Source of the DNA: Arthrobacter humicola
GTDB lineage: Bacteria > Actinomycetota > Actinomycetes > Actinomycetales > Micrococcaceae
DNA: 64,000 bases
Direction: 5' to 3'
Assembly: GCF_022803015.1 (NCBI RefSeq)
Contig: NZ_JAFKON010000001.1
Span: forward strand, 1 to 64,000
Every line of letters starts with the position of its first letter. The stretch's first letter is position 1. The notes beneath the pieces were generated by a model. It did no database searches, had not been told where the DNA came from, and saw nothing but the letters and a program-made list of their open reading frames with translations. Shown here piece by piece: positions 1-9,080 of this stretch. The position numbers and the translations under genes are program-made.

Positions 1-289
1 CCGTAGGACCGGCGGCACCCCCGGCCGCCGTCGGACCCGCGGCCGCGGCCGCTGCCGGGCCAGCCGGACTGGTCGCCACCGTCGAACTGGCCGCCGGACT
101 CGCCGTCGCCGCGTCAGGCACCGGCGTCGAATCGGCAGGGGTGCCAGAAGAAATGCCGGCCGAGGTGCCGGTGCTGGTGCCTGCGGCGGATGAGGAATCT
201 GCGCCCGGGCGGCTCTTGTTGCGGTTCAGCAGCCGCCAGACCACAGCGACCACCACGATGATGACAACGAGCCAGACGATCCAGTCCAT
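1..289 (-). CDS. Membrane-anchored Ala/Ser/Thr/Pro-rich protein (partial)
   Basis: This minus-strand gene starts with ATG at 287-289 and runs off the left edge of the window, so only about 96 N-terminal residues are visible. It opens with a short hydrophobic helix (residues 2-20, MDWIVWLVVIIVVVAVVWRL) and a basic patch (NRNKSR), then becomes a low-complexity Ala/Ser/Thr/Gly/Pro stretch. This predicts a single N-terminal membrane anchor with a long disordered tail; the first residues show no cleavable signal. An AAAGG ribosome-binding site lies 7 nt upstream of the ATG. The gene is divergent from the LysR gene. I do not recognise a function, and the missing C-terminus may hold a domain. Confidence 0.7.
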   Translation of the reverse strand, partial: MDWIVWLVVIIVVVAVVWRLLNRNKSRPGADSSSAAGTSTGTSAGISSGTPADSTPVPDAATASPAASSTVATSPAGPAAAAAAGPTAAGGAAGPT

Positions 290-462
290 AGCAGAGCCTT
301 TCAGTCCGTATTCAGCCCATGAGGCATGGTTGCCGATGCTTGACGTTACGTCCGGGCAAAGCCGGCTGTCCACCCTCCCGGCGGCCAAATGCCGGGCATT
401 CCTGGAGCGGATCCCCGGCCCGGTGAGCAACCAGGAACGGGAATCAAACCCGGCCCGGCGTG

Positions 463-474
463 TAGCCTCGCCTC
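463..474 (+). promoter_or_regulatory. -10 element of a leaderless LysR-gene promoter
   Basis: TAGCCT at 463-468 fits the actinobacterial TANNNT -10 pattern and ends 6 nt before the ATG at 475. No Shine-Dalgarno sequence is present. Transcription would start at or next to the A of the start codon. No convincing -35 element is visible. Confidence 0.45.
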
Positions 475-1413
475 ATGGATTTCAAGCGACTGCAGATACT
501 GCGTGAACTCGCCGGCCGCGGGACCGTAGGCGCCACGGCCGAGGCCATGAAGGTCACGCCATCTGCAGTGTCGCAGCAGCTGAAGACCCTGCAGGAGGAA
601 CTGGGCGTCGTCCTCGTAGAGAAATCCGGCAGGGGAGTGCGCCTTACAGAGGCAGGGCTGGCCATGGCCGGCGCCGCCGCCGACGTGTCGACGGCCATGG
701 CCCGGGCGGAAGCAACCATTGACACGTACCGGCGCGGCTGGCAGACACGGGTGGTGGCAGCCTTCTTTCCCAGCGCCGCGGAGATGTTCCTGCCGGGCAT
801 GCTGCACCGGGTCAAAGCCGTCGAGGGGCTCCGGTTCGAGGCGCACTTCGAGGACCCGGGCGTTGCCGGGTTCGCCGGGCTGACCGCGGACTACGACATC
901 GTCCTGGCGCACAGCGTCGACGGTCCGGAAGTCTTCGGCGGCCAGGGCCTGACGGTGGTGCCGCTGCTGGACGAACCCCTGGACGTGGCTTTGCCGGCCG
1001 GGCACGCTTTGGCCGGCAAAGCCACACTGTGCGCCGAGGACGTCGTCGGCTTTCCGTGGATGGGAGTCCCCGAGGGTTTTCCCTTCGACACCGTGCTGCG
1101 CCAGATCGAGGTGCGGGCCGACTCGCAGGCGGTCCGGGCCCAGCAGTTCCCGGATCTGCGGGTCCTGGAAGCCCTGGTCAGCGCCGGGCACGGGCTGAGC
1201 CTGCTGCCGCGGTACACAGCGGTCGGCAACCAGGGCCGGGGGTTCGTCCTGCGCCCGCTCGAGGGCGTGAAGGCCAGCCGGAGCATCGTGGCGCTGGCCC
1301 GTCCGGACGTCGCGGCCCGGACCACCATCCAGCAGGTCCTGGCGATGCTCAAGGCCGAGGCCCAAGGTGTCGCCGAGGCCCCGGAACTGCGTGACGCGGC
1401 TCACCGGGCCTAG
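475..1413 (+). CDS. LysR-family transcriptional regulator
   Basis: A 312-residue protein of normal LysR length. Residues 1-60 form the winged helix-turn-helix; the recognition segment AEAMKVTPSAVSQQLKTLQEE and the following wing EKSGRGVRLTEAG are typical of the family. Residues about 85-300 form the effector-binding domain. The ATG at 475 places the start directly before the HTH (MDFKRLQILREL), as in other family members, and matches the leaderless -10 at 463. It stands alone, divergent from the membrane protein at 1-289 and 129 bp upstream of ilvD. LysR proteins usually control a neighbouring gene in response to a small molecule, so ilvD or the divergent gene are possible targets, but no T-N11-A operator stands out. 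The effector is unknown. Confidence 0.85.
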   Translation: MDFKRLQILRELAGRGTVGATAEAMKVTPSAVSQQLKTLQEELGVVLVEKSGRGVRLTEAGLAMAGAAADVSTAMARAEATIDTYRRGWQTRVVAAFFPSAAEMFLPGMLHRVKAVEGLRFEAHFEDPGVAGFAGLTADYDIVLAHSVDGPEVFGGQGLTVVPLLDEPLDVALPAGHALAGKATLCAEDVVGFPWMGVPEGFPFDTVLRQIEVRADSQAVRAQQFPDLRVLEALVSAGHGLSLLPRYTAVGNQGRGFVLRPLEGVKASRSIVALARPDVAARTTIQQVLAMLKAEAQGVAEAPELRDAAHRA

Positions 1414-1430
1414 GTCAAAGGGGGCCCCGG

Positions 1431-1446
1431 TTTCATGATGTGAGAC
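1431..1446 (+). promoter_or_regulatory. Candidate NdgR-type operator upstream of ilvD
   Basis: TTTCA-TGATG-TGAGA(C) matches 12 of 15 positions of the palindromic TCTCA-TTATC-TGAGA between ndgR and leuC (27739-27753). About 10 bp further on, the minus strand carries AAATAGTGGAC, close to the AAATAGTGAGAC of the ilvB leader. It lies about 85 bp upstream of the proposed ilvD -10. The match is read from sequence; regulator binding is inferred. Confidence 0.45.
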
Positions 1447-1529
1447 GAGAGTCCACTATTTGATCGAAATATTCCCGGTTTTCCGCTTAACGCTCCGTTC
1501 TTGGGTCGTTGGCGCCTGTGGCAGAGCCC

Positions 1530-1542
1530 TAGACTTTGAGCC
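1530..1542 (+). promoter_or_regulatory. -10 element of a leaderless ilvD promoter
   Basis: TAGACT at 1530-1535 lies 7 nt before the ilvD ATG at 1543. There is no Shine-Dalgarno sequence, so the mRNA probably begins at or next to the start codon. TTGGCG at 1509-1514 could be a -35, with a short 15-bp spacer. Confidence 0.5.
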
Positions 1543-3264
1543 ATGAGTCAGGACACCCAAACAGCAGCAGACACCAAGCCGGACATCAAGCCCCGCAGCC
1601 GGGTCGTTACCGATGGAATCCACGCCGCCCCCGCGCGCGGCATGTTCCGGGCGGTCGGCATGGGCGACGACGACTTCGCCAAGCCGCAGATCGGCGTGGC
1701 GAGCTCGTGGAACGAGATCACCCCCTGCAACCTTTCGTTGAACCGGCTCGCCCAGGGCGCCAAGGAAGGCGTCCACGCCGGCGGCGGGTTCCCCATGCAG
1801 TTCGGCACCATCTCCGTCTCGGACGGCATCTCCATGGGCCACGAGGGCATGCACTTCTCCCTGGTGTCCCGCGAAGTCATCGCCGACTCCGTCGAGACGG
1901 TCATGCAGGCCGAACGGATCGACGGCTCTGTGCTCCTGGCCGGCTGCGACAAGTCGCTGCCGGGCATGCTGATGGCCGCTGCCCGCCTGGACCTGGCCGC
2001 CGTGTTCCTCTACGCCGGCTCCATCATGCCCGGCTGGGTCAAGCTCGAGGACGGCTCCGAAAAGGAAGTCACCCTCATCGACGCGTTTGAGGCCGTCGGT
2101 GCGTGCGCCGCCGGCAAGATGAGCCGCGAGGACCTGGACCGCATCGAAAAGGCAATCTGCCCGGGTGAGGGCGCCTGCGGCGGCATGTATACCGCCAACA
2201 CCATGGCCTGCATCGGCGAGGCCCTGGGCATGTCCCTGCCCGGCTCCGCCGCACCGCCCTCCGCGGACCGCCGCCGCGACGCCTTTGCGCACAAGTCCGG
2301 CGAAGCCGTGGTCAACCTCCTGCGCCTGGGCATCACTGCCCGCGACATCATGACGCGCAAGGCGTTCGAGAACGCGATCGCCGTCACGATGGCCTTCGGC
2401 GGTTCCACCAACGCCGTGCTGCACCTGCTCGCGATCGCCCGCGAAGCCGAGGTGGAGCTGACGCTGGAGGACTTCAACCGGATTGGCGACAAGATCCCGC
2501 ACCTGGGCGACCTCAAGCCCTTCGGCCGCTACGTGATGACCGACGTCGACAAGATCGGCGGCGTGCCGGTGATCATGAAGGCACTGCTCGACGCCGGCCT
2601 GCTGCACGGTGACTGCCTCACCGTCACCGGCAAGACCGTGGCCGAGAACCTCGCCGCGATCAACCCGCCGGACCTGGACGGCAAGATCCTGCGCGCACTG
2701 GACAACCCGATCCACAAGACCGGCGGCATCACCATCCTGCACGGCTCGATGGCCCCGGAAGGCGCCGTCGTCAAGAGCGCCGGTTTCGACGCCGACGTCT
2801 TCGAGGGCACGGCCCGCGTGTTCGAACGCGAACAGGGCGCGCTCGATGCCCTGGACAAGGGTGAAATCCACAAGGGCGACGTCGTTGTGATCCGCTACGA
2901 AGGCCCCAAGGGCGGCCCCGGCATGCGCGAGATGCTCGCCATCACCGGCGCCATCAAGGGCGCGGGCCTGGGCAAGGACGTCCTGCTGCTGACCGACGGA
3001 CGGTTCTCCGGCGGAACCACCGGCCTGTGCATCGGCCACGTCGCGCCGGAAGCCGTCGACGGCGGCCCCATCGCGTTCGTCAAGGACGGCGACCGGATCC
3101 GCGTGGACATCGCGGCGCGCACCTTCGACCTCCTGGTCGACGGCGCCGAGCTCGAGGCCCGCAAGGTCGGCTGGGAGCCGCTCCCGGCCAAGTTCACGAA
3201 GGGCGTGCTCGCCAAGTACGCCAAGCTCGTCCACAGCGCCTCCACGGGCGCATACTGCGGGTAG
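1543..3264 (+). CDS. ilvD: Dihydroxy-acid dehydratase
   Basis: IlvD removes water from 2,3-dihydroxy-isovalerate and 2,3-dihydroxy-3-methylvalerate, giving the 2-keto acids of valine/leucine and isoleucine. The 573-residue length is normal. The three cysteines expected to hold the Fe-S cluster are present: C62 (TPCN), C135 (AGCDKSLPG) and C212 ([12 protein letters not shown]). The GRFSGGTTG segment near the C-terminus is also conserved. The ATG at 1543 is chosen because the family motif starts about 20 residues in and a leaderless -10 sits just upstream. A strong hairpin at 3271-3307 separates it from the ilvBNC leader. It is likely under the same TGAGA-motif regulator as ilvB, leuB and leuC. 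Confidence 0.97.
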   Translation: MSQDTQTAADTKPDIKPRSRVVTDGIHAAPARGMFRAVGMGDDDFAKPQIGVASSWNEITPCNLSLNRLAQGAKEGVHAGGGFPMQFGTISVSDGISMGHEGMHFSLVSREVIADSVETVMQAERIDGSVLLAGCDKSLPGMLMAAARLDLAAVFLYAGSIMPGWVKLEDGSEKEVTLIDAFEAVGACAAGKMSREDLDRIEKAICPGEGACGGMYTANTMACIGEALGMSLPGSAAPPSADRRRDAFAHKSGEAVVNLLRLGITARDIMTRKAFENAIAVTMAFGGSTNAVLHLLAIAREAEVELTLEDFNRIGDKIPHLGDLKPFGRYVMTDVDKIGGVPVIMKALLDAGLLHGDCLTVTGKTVAENLAAINPPDLDGKILRALDNPIHKTGGITILHGSMAPEGAVVKSAGFDADVFEGTARVFEREQGALDALDKGEIHKGDVVVIRYEGPKGGPGMREMLAITGAIKGAGLGKDVLLLTDGRFSGGTTGLCIGHVAPEAVDGGPIAFVKDGDRIRVDIAARTFDLLVDGAELEARKVGWEPLPAKFTKGVLAKYAKLVHSASTGAYCG

Positions 3265-3270
3265 TGCCTT

Positions 3271-3307
3271 CCCTGGGTGGACGGCGCTGAGCGCCGTCCA
3301 CCCAGGG
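3271..3307 (+). terminator. Perfect 17-bp stem-loop after ilvD
   Basis: A 17-bp perfect inverted repeat (CCCTGGGTGGACGGCGC and its complement) flanks a TGA loop, 6 nt after the ilvD stop. There is no T-run. GC-rich stems without a U-tract are common at actinobacterial gene ends, so it probably terminates or protects the ilvD mRNA. Confidence 0.7.
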
Positions 3308-3335
3308 AGGACCAGCTAGTGGACACCGTTGTCCA

Positions 3336-3390
3336 AATAGTGAGACACGGGCCGGGCTCGTTGACACCCGTCTCACTCAGAGGGAAAACT
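3336..3390 (+). promoter_or_regulatory. ilvB leader promoter with candidate NdgR half-sites
   Basis: AATAGTGAGACA at 3336-3347 recurs exactly upstream of leuB (14330-14341). GTGAGAC (3340-3346) is answered by its complement GTCTCAC at 3370-3376. Between these lies TTGACA (3361-3366), a consensus -35. With an 18-bp spacer, AAAACT (3385-3390) would be the -10, placing the transcript start near the leader-peptide ATG at 3397. The -10 is weak (one mismatch to TANNNT), so this promoter is provisional. An AGAGGG at 3380-3384 could instead be a distant ribosome-binding site. Confidence 0.4.
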
Positions 3391-3396
3391 GAACGC

Positions 3397-3498
3397 ATGA
3401 CCGAGATCGTTACAGCCGGAGCCACTGAATTTGAGTGCACTGCAGTCGAGAGCGCTGCAGGTGTTTCCGTCGTACTTACCAAGCGCGTGGCTCAATAG
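3397..3498 (+). CDS. Candidate ilvBNC leader peptide (33 aa)
   Basis: A 33-codon reading frame, ATG 3397 to TAG 3496-3498, lies between the ilvB promoter and the terminator at 3529-3563. It is enriched in branched-chain residues near its end (GVSVVLTKRV; six Val and one Leu in total, plus one Ile near the start). That is the layout of a transcription-attenuation leader for acetolactate synthase operons, as known for Corynebacterium glutamicum ilvBNC. The codons for K-R-V contain GCGCGTG (3483-3489), exactly complementary to CACGCGC (3520-3526) just before the terminator. Ribosome position could therefore change the RNA fold. The peptide is longer and less Val-rich than classic leaders, so it remains a candidate. 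Confidence 0.5.
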   Translation: MTEIVTAGATEFECTAVESAAGVSVVLTKRVAQ

Positions 3499-3528
3499 CC
3501 TTCACTGGTAACGAACCGTCACGCGCAA

Positions 3529-3563
3529 CCCCTCGAAGAGCCCGCCGGCTGAGGGGTTTTTTT
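3529..3563 (+). terminator. Intrinsic terminator / attenuator upstream of ilvB
   Basis: CCCCTC (3529-3534) pairs with GAGGGG (3551-3556), with an inner AGCC/GGCT pairing, followed by seven T residues (3557-3563). It is a textbook intrinsic terminator, yet it lies 80 bp upstream of ilvB and 30 bp after the leader-peptide stop, which indicates attenuation. GGCTC (3489-3493) could pair with GAGCC (3538-3542) as part of an antiterminator; this pairing is short and unproven. Confidence 0.75.
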
Positions 3564-3643
3564 ATTTCCCGCAGCACCAGCCGCACCACCAGAACAAAAA
3601 CAGTAGTTCCACGATCACCGAAGATCCACAAAGGAAGAGTCCG

Positions 3644-5542
3644 ATGAGCAAAGGATCGCCGATCAGCCCCTCGCTGATGGCCACCAAGTCCACTGGAGCC
3701 CACAAGGCTCCGGAACGCGTCGAACGTCCGGCTGACGCCGGCGTCGACTCTGCTGCCGTCTCTCCTGTCCTCGGACCGAACAACGTCGTACCCCCGACGG
3801 TCATGACCGGTTCGCAAGCAATTGTCCGCTCGCTCGAAGAACTCGGCGTCCAGGACATTTTCGGTTTGCCCGGTGGCGCGATCCTGCCCACCTACGACCC
3901 CTTGATGGCTTCCAAAATGAACCACGTTTTGGTCCGTCACGAACAGGGAGCCGGCCACGCCGCGCAAGGCTACGCCATGGTTACCGGACGGGTTGGCGTC
4001 TGCATCGCCACCTCGGGCCCGGGTGCCACCAACCTCGTTACCGCCATCATGGACGCCCACATGGACTCCGTGCCGATAGTGGCCATTACCGGCCAGGTCT
4101 CCAGCGGGGTGATCGGCACCGACGCATTCCAGGAAGCGGACATCGTCGGGATCACCATGCCGATCACGAAGCACTCCTTCCTGGTCACGGACCCCAACGA
4201 CATCCCGCATGTGATGGCCGAGGCCTTCCACCTGGCGTCCACCGGACGCCCGGGCCCGGTCCTCGTGGATGTCGCCAAGGACGCCCAGCAGGGCCAGATG
4301 ACGTTCTCCTGGCCGCCCAAGATCGATCTCCCGGGATACCGGCCGGTGGTGCGCGGCCACAGCAAGCAGGTCCGCGAAGCCGCCCGGCTCATTTCCGGTG
4401 CCAGCAAGCCCGTGCTCTACGTCGGTGGCGGAGTGGTCAAGGCCCACGCCTCGGCCGAGCTGCGTGAACTGGCCGAGCTGACCGGCGCCCCCGTGGTGAC
4501 CACCCTGATGGCGCGGGGCGTTTTCCCGGACTCGCATCCCCAGCACGTGGGCATGCCGGGCATGCACGGCACGGTTTCCGCCGTGACAGCCCTGCAGCAG
4601 TCGGACCTGCTGATCACCCTGGGCGCCCGGTTCGATGACCGTGTGACCGGCATCCTGAAGTCCTTCGCCCCGAACGCCAAGGTCATCCACGCCGACATCG
4701 ATCCGGCGGAAATCTCCAAGAACCGCACGGCCGACGTCCCGATTGTCGGCTCGGTCAAGGAGATCATCCCGGAGCTGACCGAGGCCCTGCGCCTGCAGTT
4801 CGAAGCCTTCGGCACCCCGGACCTGACCACCTGGTGGGCCTTCCTTAACAACCTCAAGGAAACCTACCCGCTCGGCTGGACCGAACCCGAGGACGGCCTC
4901 AGCGCCCCGCAGCGCGTCATCGAACGCATCGGCGCCCTGACCGGTCCCGAAGGCGTCTATGTCGCCGGCGTCGGACAGCACCAGATGTGGGCCTCACAGT
5001 TCATCAAGTACGAACGCCCGCACGCCTGGCTCAACTCCGGCGGCGCCGGCACCATGGGCTACGCCGTGCCGGCGGCCATGGGCGCCAAGGTGGGCGAACC
5101 GGACCGCGTGGTCTGGGCGATCGACGGCGACGGCTGCTTCCAGATGACCAACCAGGAACTGGCCACCTGCGCGATCAACAAGATCCCCATCAAGGTCGCC
5201 ATCATCAACAACTCCTCCCTGGGCATGGTCCGGCAGTGGCAGACCCTCTTCTACGAGGGCCGCTACTCCAACACCGACCTCAACACCGGCCACGACACGG
5301 TCCGCATCCCGGACTTCGTCAAGCTGGCGGACGCCTACGGCTGCGCTGCCTTCCGGTGCGAACGCGACGAGGACATCGACGCGACCATCCAGAAGGCGCT
5401 GGAGATCAATGACCGCCCGGTGGTCATTGACTTCGTCGTGAGCCCCAACTCGATGGTGTGGCCGATGGTCCCCGCGGGGGTCAGCAACGACCAGATCCAG
5501 GTTGCCCGCAACATGACCCCGGAATGGGAAGAGGAGGACTGA
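3644..5542 (+). CDS. ilvB: Acetolactate synthase, large (catalytic) subunit
   Basis: A TPP-dependent enzyme that condenses two pyruvates, or pyruvate plus 2-ketobutyrate, in the first common step of valine/leucine/isoleucine synthesis. It has 632 residues. An N-terminal extension of about 50 residues precedes the PYR domain with the catalytic glutamate E100 ([15 protein letters not shown]). A central domain follows, then the PP domain with the TPP motif starting at [11 protein letters not shown] and ending at IINNSSLG. The start ATG follows an AGGAAGAG ribosome-binding site. The upstream attenuator and candidate operator suggest control by branched-chain amino acid supply. The stop is 2 nt before the ilvN start, as usual for this subunit pair. 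The N-terminal extension is a little long; M54 in TVMTGSQAI would be an alternative start. Confidence 0.97.
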   Translation: MSKGSPISPSLMATKSTGAHKAPERVERPADAGVDSAAVSPVLGPNNVVPPTVMTGSQAIVRSLEELGVQDIFGLPGGAILPTYDPLMASKMNHVLVRHEQGAGHAAQGYAMVTGRVGVCIATSGPGATNLVTAIMDAHMDSVPIVAITGQVSSGVIGTDAFQEADIVGITMPITKHSFLVTDPNDIPHVMAEAFHLASTGRPGPVLVDVAKDAQQGQMTFSWPPKIDLPGYRPVVRGHSKQVREAARLISGASKPVLYVGGGVVKAHASAELRELAELTGAPVVTTLMARGVFPDSHPQHVGMPGMHGTVSAVTALQQSDLLITLGARFDDRVTGILKSFAPNAKVIHADIDPAEISKNRTADVPIVGSVKEIIPELTEALRLQFEAFGTPDLTTWWAFLNNLKETYPLGWTEPEDGLSAPQRVIERIGALTGPEGVYVAGVGQHQMWASQFIKYERPHAWLNSGGAGTMGYAVPAAMGAKVGEPDRVVWAIDGDGCFQMTNQELATCAINKIPIKVAIINNSSLGMVRQWQTLFYEGRYSNTDLNTGHDTVRIPDFVKLADAYGCAAFRCERDEDIDATIQKALEINDRPVVIDFVVSPNSMVWPMVPAGVSNDQIQVARNMTPEWEEED

Positions 5543-5544
5543 AC

Positions 5545-6057
5545 ATGACCCGCCACACATTGTCCGTTCTGGTCGAAGACAAGCCCGGTGTGCTGACCCG
5601 CGTCGCCAGCCTCTTCGCCCGCCGGGCCTTCAACATCAATTCCCTGGCCGTCGGCCCCACCGAGGTCCCGGGCATGTCCCGGATGACCGTGGTGGTCGAC
5701 GCCGATGGCGAGCTGATCGAACAGGTCACGAAGCAGCTGAACAAGCTGGTCAACGTGATCAAGATCGTCGAGCTCACCTCCGAATCTTCCGTACAGCGTG
5801 ACCACATCCTGGTCAAGGTACGTGCGGATGCCGCAACACGCCTGCAGGTCACCCAGGCTGCAGACCTGTTCCGCGCATCAGTGGTCGACGTCTCCACAGA
5901 GTCGGTGGTCATTGAGGCAACGGGCCACCCCGAGAAACTCACAGCACTCTTGTCAGTGCTTGAGCCATTCGGCATCCGCGAAATCGTGCAGTCCGGCACC
6001 TTGGCCGTTGGGCGGGGATCCCGCTCCATGAGTGACAGGGCCCTCCGCAGCGCGTAA
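5545..6057 (+). CDS. ilvN: Acetolactate synthase, small (regulatory) subunit
   Basis: The 170-residue regulatory subunit activates IlvB and confers feedback inhibition by valine. The N-terminal ACT domain (residues 3-75: HTLSVLVEDKPGVLTRVASL) is followed by the C-terminal ALS small-subunit domain (about 85-160). The ATG at 5545 is chosen because it has a strong GAGGAGG site 7 nt upstream and gives the normal N-terminus; an earlier in-frame ATG lies inside ilvB. The 2-nt spacing from ilvB implies coupled translation. ilvC follows 78 nt later with its own ribosome-binding site. Confidence 0.97.
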   Translation: MTRHTLSVLVEDKPGVLTRVASLFARRAFNINSLAVGPTEVPGMSRMTVVVDADGELIEQVTKQLNKLVNVIKIVELTSESSVQRDHILVKVRADAATRLQVTQAADLFRASVVDVSTESVVIEATGHPEKLTALLSVLEPFGIREIVQSGTLAVGRGSRSMSDRALRSA

Positions 6058-7161
<1,104 letters not shown>

Positions 7162-7171
7162 GCATTGCCCG

Positions 7172-7214
7172 GCAGGGGAGCCGGACACCACATCCTGGGG
7201 TCCGGCTTCCCTGC
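7172..7214 (+). terminator. Stem-loop terminator after ilvC
   Basis: A 15-bp stem with one G-U pair (GCAGGGGAGCCGGAC at 7172-7186 with its partner at 7200-7214) and a 13-nt loop, starting 10 nt after the ilvC stop. There is no T-run. It probably ends ilvBNC transcription before serA. Confidence 0.65.
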
Positions 7215-7279
7215 TGTCCAGCACCACCCGATTCACCAAAATCCCCACCAGATACATAAGAGAGCTAAAGAGGTCACCG

Positions 7280-8875
7280 GTGACAAGCACCAAACCTGTC
7301 GTACTCCTCGCTGAGGAACTTTCGCCCGCCACAGTCGAGGCCCTCGGCCCGGACTTTGAAATCCGCCAGACTGACGGCTCCGACCGTTCCCAGCTGCTCT
7401 CCGCGATCGCCGACGTCGACGCGATCCTGGTCCGCTCCGCCACCCAGCTGGACGCCGAGGCCATCGCCGCCGCCAAGAACCTCAAGGTCATCGCCCGCGC
7501 CGGCGTCGGCCTGGACAACGTGGACATCAAGGCGGCCACCCAGGCCGGCGTCATGGTGGTCAACGCGCCGACCTCCAACATCGTCTCCGCCGCCGAACTG
7601 ACCGTCGGGCACATCCTGAGCCTCGCCCGCCACATCCCGCAGGCCAGCTCCGCCCTCAAGGACGGGGAGTGGAAGCGCTCCAAGTACACCGGCATCGAGC
7701 TCTTCGAGAAGAAGATCGGCATCATCGGCCTGGGCCGGATCGGCGCCCTGGTCGCGGCCCGCCTGAAGGGCTTCGACACCAAGATCCTCGCGTACGACCC
7801 CTACATCACCTCCGCCCGGGCCGCCCAGCTCGGCGTGCAGCTGGTGACGCTCGACGAGCTCCTGGCCCAGTCGGACTTCATCACCATCCACATGCCCAAG
7901 ACCCCGGAAACCGTCGGCATGCTCGGCGCCGAGGCGTTCAAGAAGATGAAGAGCACGGCGTACGTCGTCAACGTCGCCCGCGGCGGCCTGGTGGACGAGG
8001 AAGCCCTCTACACCGCGCTGCAGGCCGGTGACATCGCCGGCGCCGGCGTCGACGTCTTCTCCAAGGAACCCAGCACCGACCTGCCGTTCTTCAAACTCGA
8101 CAACGTCGTGGTGACCCCGCACCTGGGCGCCTCCACCGACGAGGCCCAGGAGAAGGCCGGCGTCTCCGTCGCCAAGTCCGTCCGCCTGGCTCTGGCCGGC
8201 GAACTGGTCCCCGACGCCGTCAACGTCGCCGGCGGTGTCATCGCCCCGGACGTCCGCCCCGGCATCCCGCTGATGGAAAAGCTGGGCCGCATCTTCACCG
8301 CGCTGACCCATGCCTCCCTCACCCAGTTCGACGTCGAGGTGGCCGGCGAGATCTCCTCGCTCGATGTCAAGGTCCTGGAACTCGCGGCGCTCAAGGGCAT
8401 CTTCGCCGACGTCGTGACCGAGCAGGTCTCCTACGTCAACGCACCCGTCATCGCCGAGCAGCGCGGCATCAACGTCCGCCTCATCACGACGCCGGACACC
8501 GAGTCGTACCGCAACGTCCTGACCCTGCGCGGCGCCCTCAGCGACGGCAGCCAGATCTCCGTCGCCGGAACCCTGACGGGCCCGAAGCAGATCCAGAAAC
8601 TGGTCGGCGTCAACGGCTACGAGGTGGAAATCCCGATCAGCGAACACCTCGTGGTGGTTGCCTACTCGGACCGCCCCGGCGTGATCGGCACGATCGGCCA
8701 CATCCTGGGCATGAACAACATCAACATCGCCGGCATGCAGGTGGCACGCCAGACGGAAGGCGGCCAGGTGCTGGCCCTGCTGACCATCGACAGCTCCGTG
8801 CCCCAGCAGGTCCTTGACGCGATCAAGGCCGGGATCGGCGCTGACATGGTCCGCGAGGTTGACCTCGAGGACTGA
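7280..8875 (+). CDS. serA: D-3-phosphoglycerate dehydrogenase
   Basis: Catalyses the first step of serine synthesis, oxidising 3-phosphoglycerate with NAD+. The 531-residue length matches the long, actinobacterial type with an extra ASB domain. Substrate-binding segments flank the NAD-binding fold, which has GLGRIG at residues 150-155. The catalytic region includes NVARGGLVDE and the later PHLGASTDEAQ histidine. The ASB domain spans roughly 315-450, and a C-terminal ACT domain (HLVVVAYSDRPGVIGTIGHIL onward) is the usual serine-sensing site. GTG at 7280 is chosen over an upstream in-frame ATG inside ilvC because AAAGAGG lies just before it and the N-terminus MTSTKPVVLLAEEL fits the family. Two hairpins follow. 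Confidence 0.96.
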   Translation: MTSTKPVVLLAEELSPATVEALGPDFEIRQTDGSDRSQLLSAIADVDAILVRSATQLDAEAIAAAKNLKVIARAGVGLDNVDIKAATQAGVMVVNAPTSNIVSAAELTVGHILSLARHIPQASSALKDGEWKRSKYTGIELFEKKIGIIGLGRIGALVAARLKGFDTKILAYDPYITSARAAQLGVQLVTLDELLAQSDFITIHMPKTPETVGMLGAEAFKKMKSTAYVVNVARGGLVDEEALYTALQAGDIAGAGVDVFSKEPSTDLPFFKLDNVVVTPHLGASTDEAQEKAGVSVAKSVRLALAGELVPDAVNVAGGVIAPDVRPGIPLMEKLGRIFTALTHASLTQFDVEVAGEISSLDVKVLELAALKGIFADVVTEQVSYVNAPVIAEQRGINVRLITTPDTESYRNVLTLRGALSDGSQISVAGTLTGPKQIQKLVGVNGYEVEIPISEHLVVVAYSDRPGVIGTIGHILGMNNINIAGMQVARQTEGGQVLALLTIDSSVPQQVLDAIKAGIGADMVREVDLED

Positions 8876-8887
8876 AATCCTCCCCGC

Positions 8888-8925
8888 GTGGCCCCGGCGG
8901 CGGCATGACCGCCGCCGGCGGCCAC
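8888..8925 (+). terminator. GC-rich stem-loop after serA
   Basis: GTGGCCCCGGCGGCGG pairs with CCGCCGCCGGCGGCCAC around a CATGA loop; one base is bulged. It starts 12 nt after the serA stop. It is the first of two consecutive hairpins in this spacer. Confidence 0.6.
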
Positions 8926-8933
8926 GAGAGGCC

Positions 8934-9000
8934 GGCCGGTCTGCGTACAATGGCTAGGACCGAATTTCGGGTCTTGGCCGGCAGACCGGCCTTTACTTTT
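8934..9000 (+). terminator. Long imperfect hairpin with T-rich tail
   Basis: An 11-bp outer stem (GGCCGGTCTGC at 8934-8944 with GCAGACCGGCC at 8981-8991) encloses an imperfect inner stem around GACCGAATTTCGGGTC. The outer stem is followed directly by TTTACTTTT. It looks like a second serA terminator, or a structured leader of the transporter mRNA that starts 80 bp later. TACAAT at 8946-8951, inside the hairpin, resembles a -10 element. Confidence 0.55.
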
Positions 9001-9080
9001 GCACGCCCGGCACGGGGCGCCTTCACTTCCTCAGGAAATGAACTGCGGCGTGCGCACGCAATCCAGCTTTCAGGAGCCCA

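Noticed and set aside
346..1404. Long antisense frame opposite the LysR gene
   Set aside because: No motif; the plus-strand frame has a clear LysR winged helix and a promoter.
1456..3234. Antisense open frame of 592 codons opposite ilvD
   Set aside because: Composition (HAGAD, VDGV type) is that of a codon-position shadow; no ribosome-binding site or conserved motif.
3435..3647. Alternative short frame in the ilvB leader (70 codons, another frame)
   Set aside because: It runs through the terminator and past the ilvB start, is Arg-rich and has no branched-chain cluster. The 33-codon frame fits attenuation better.
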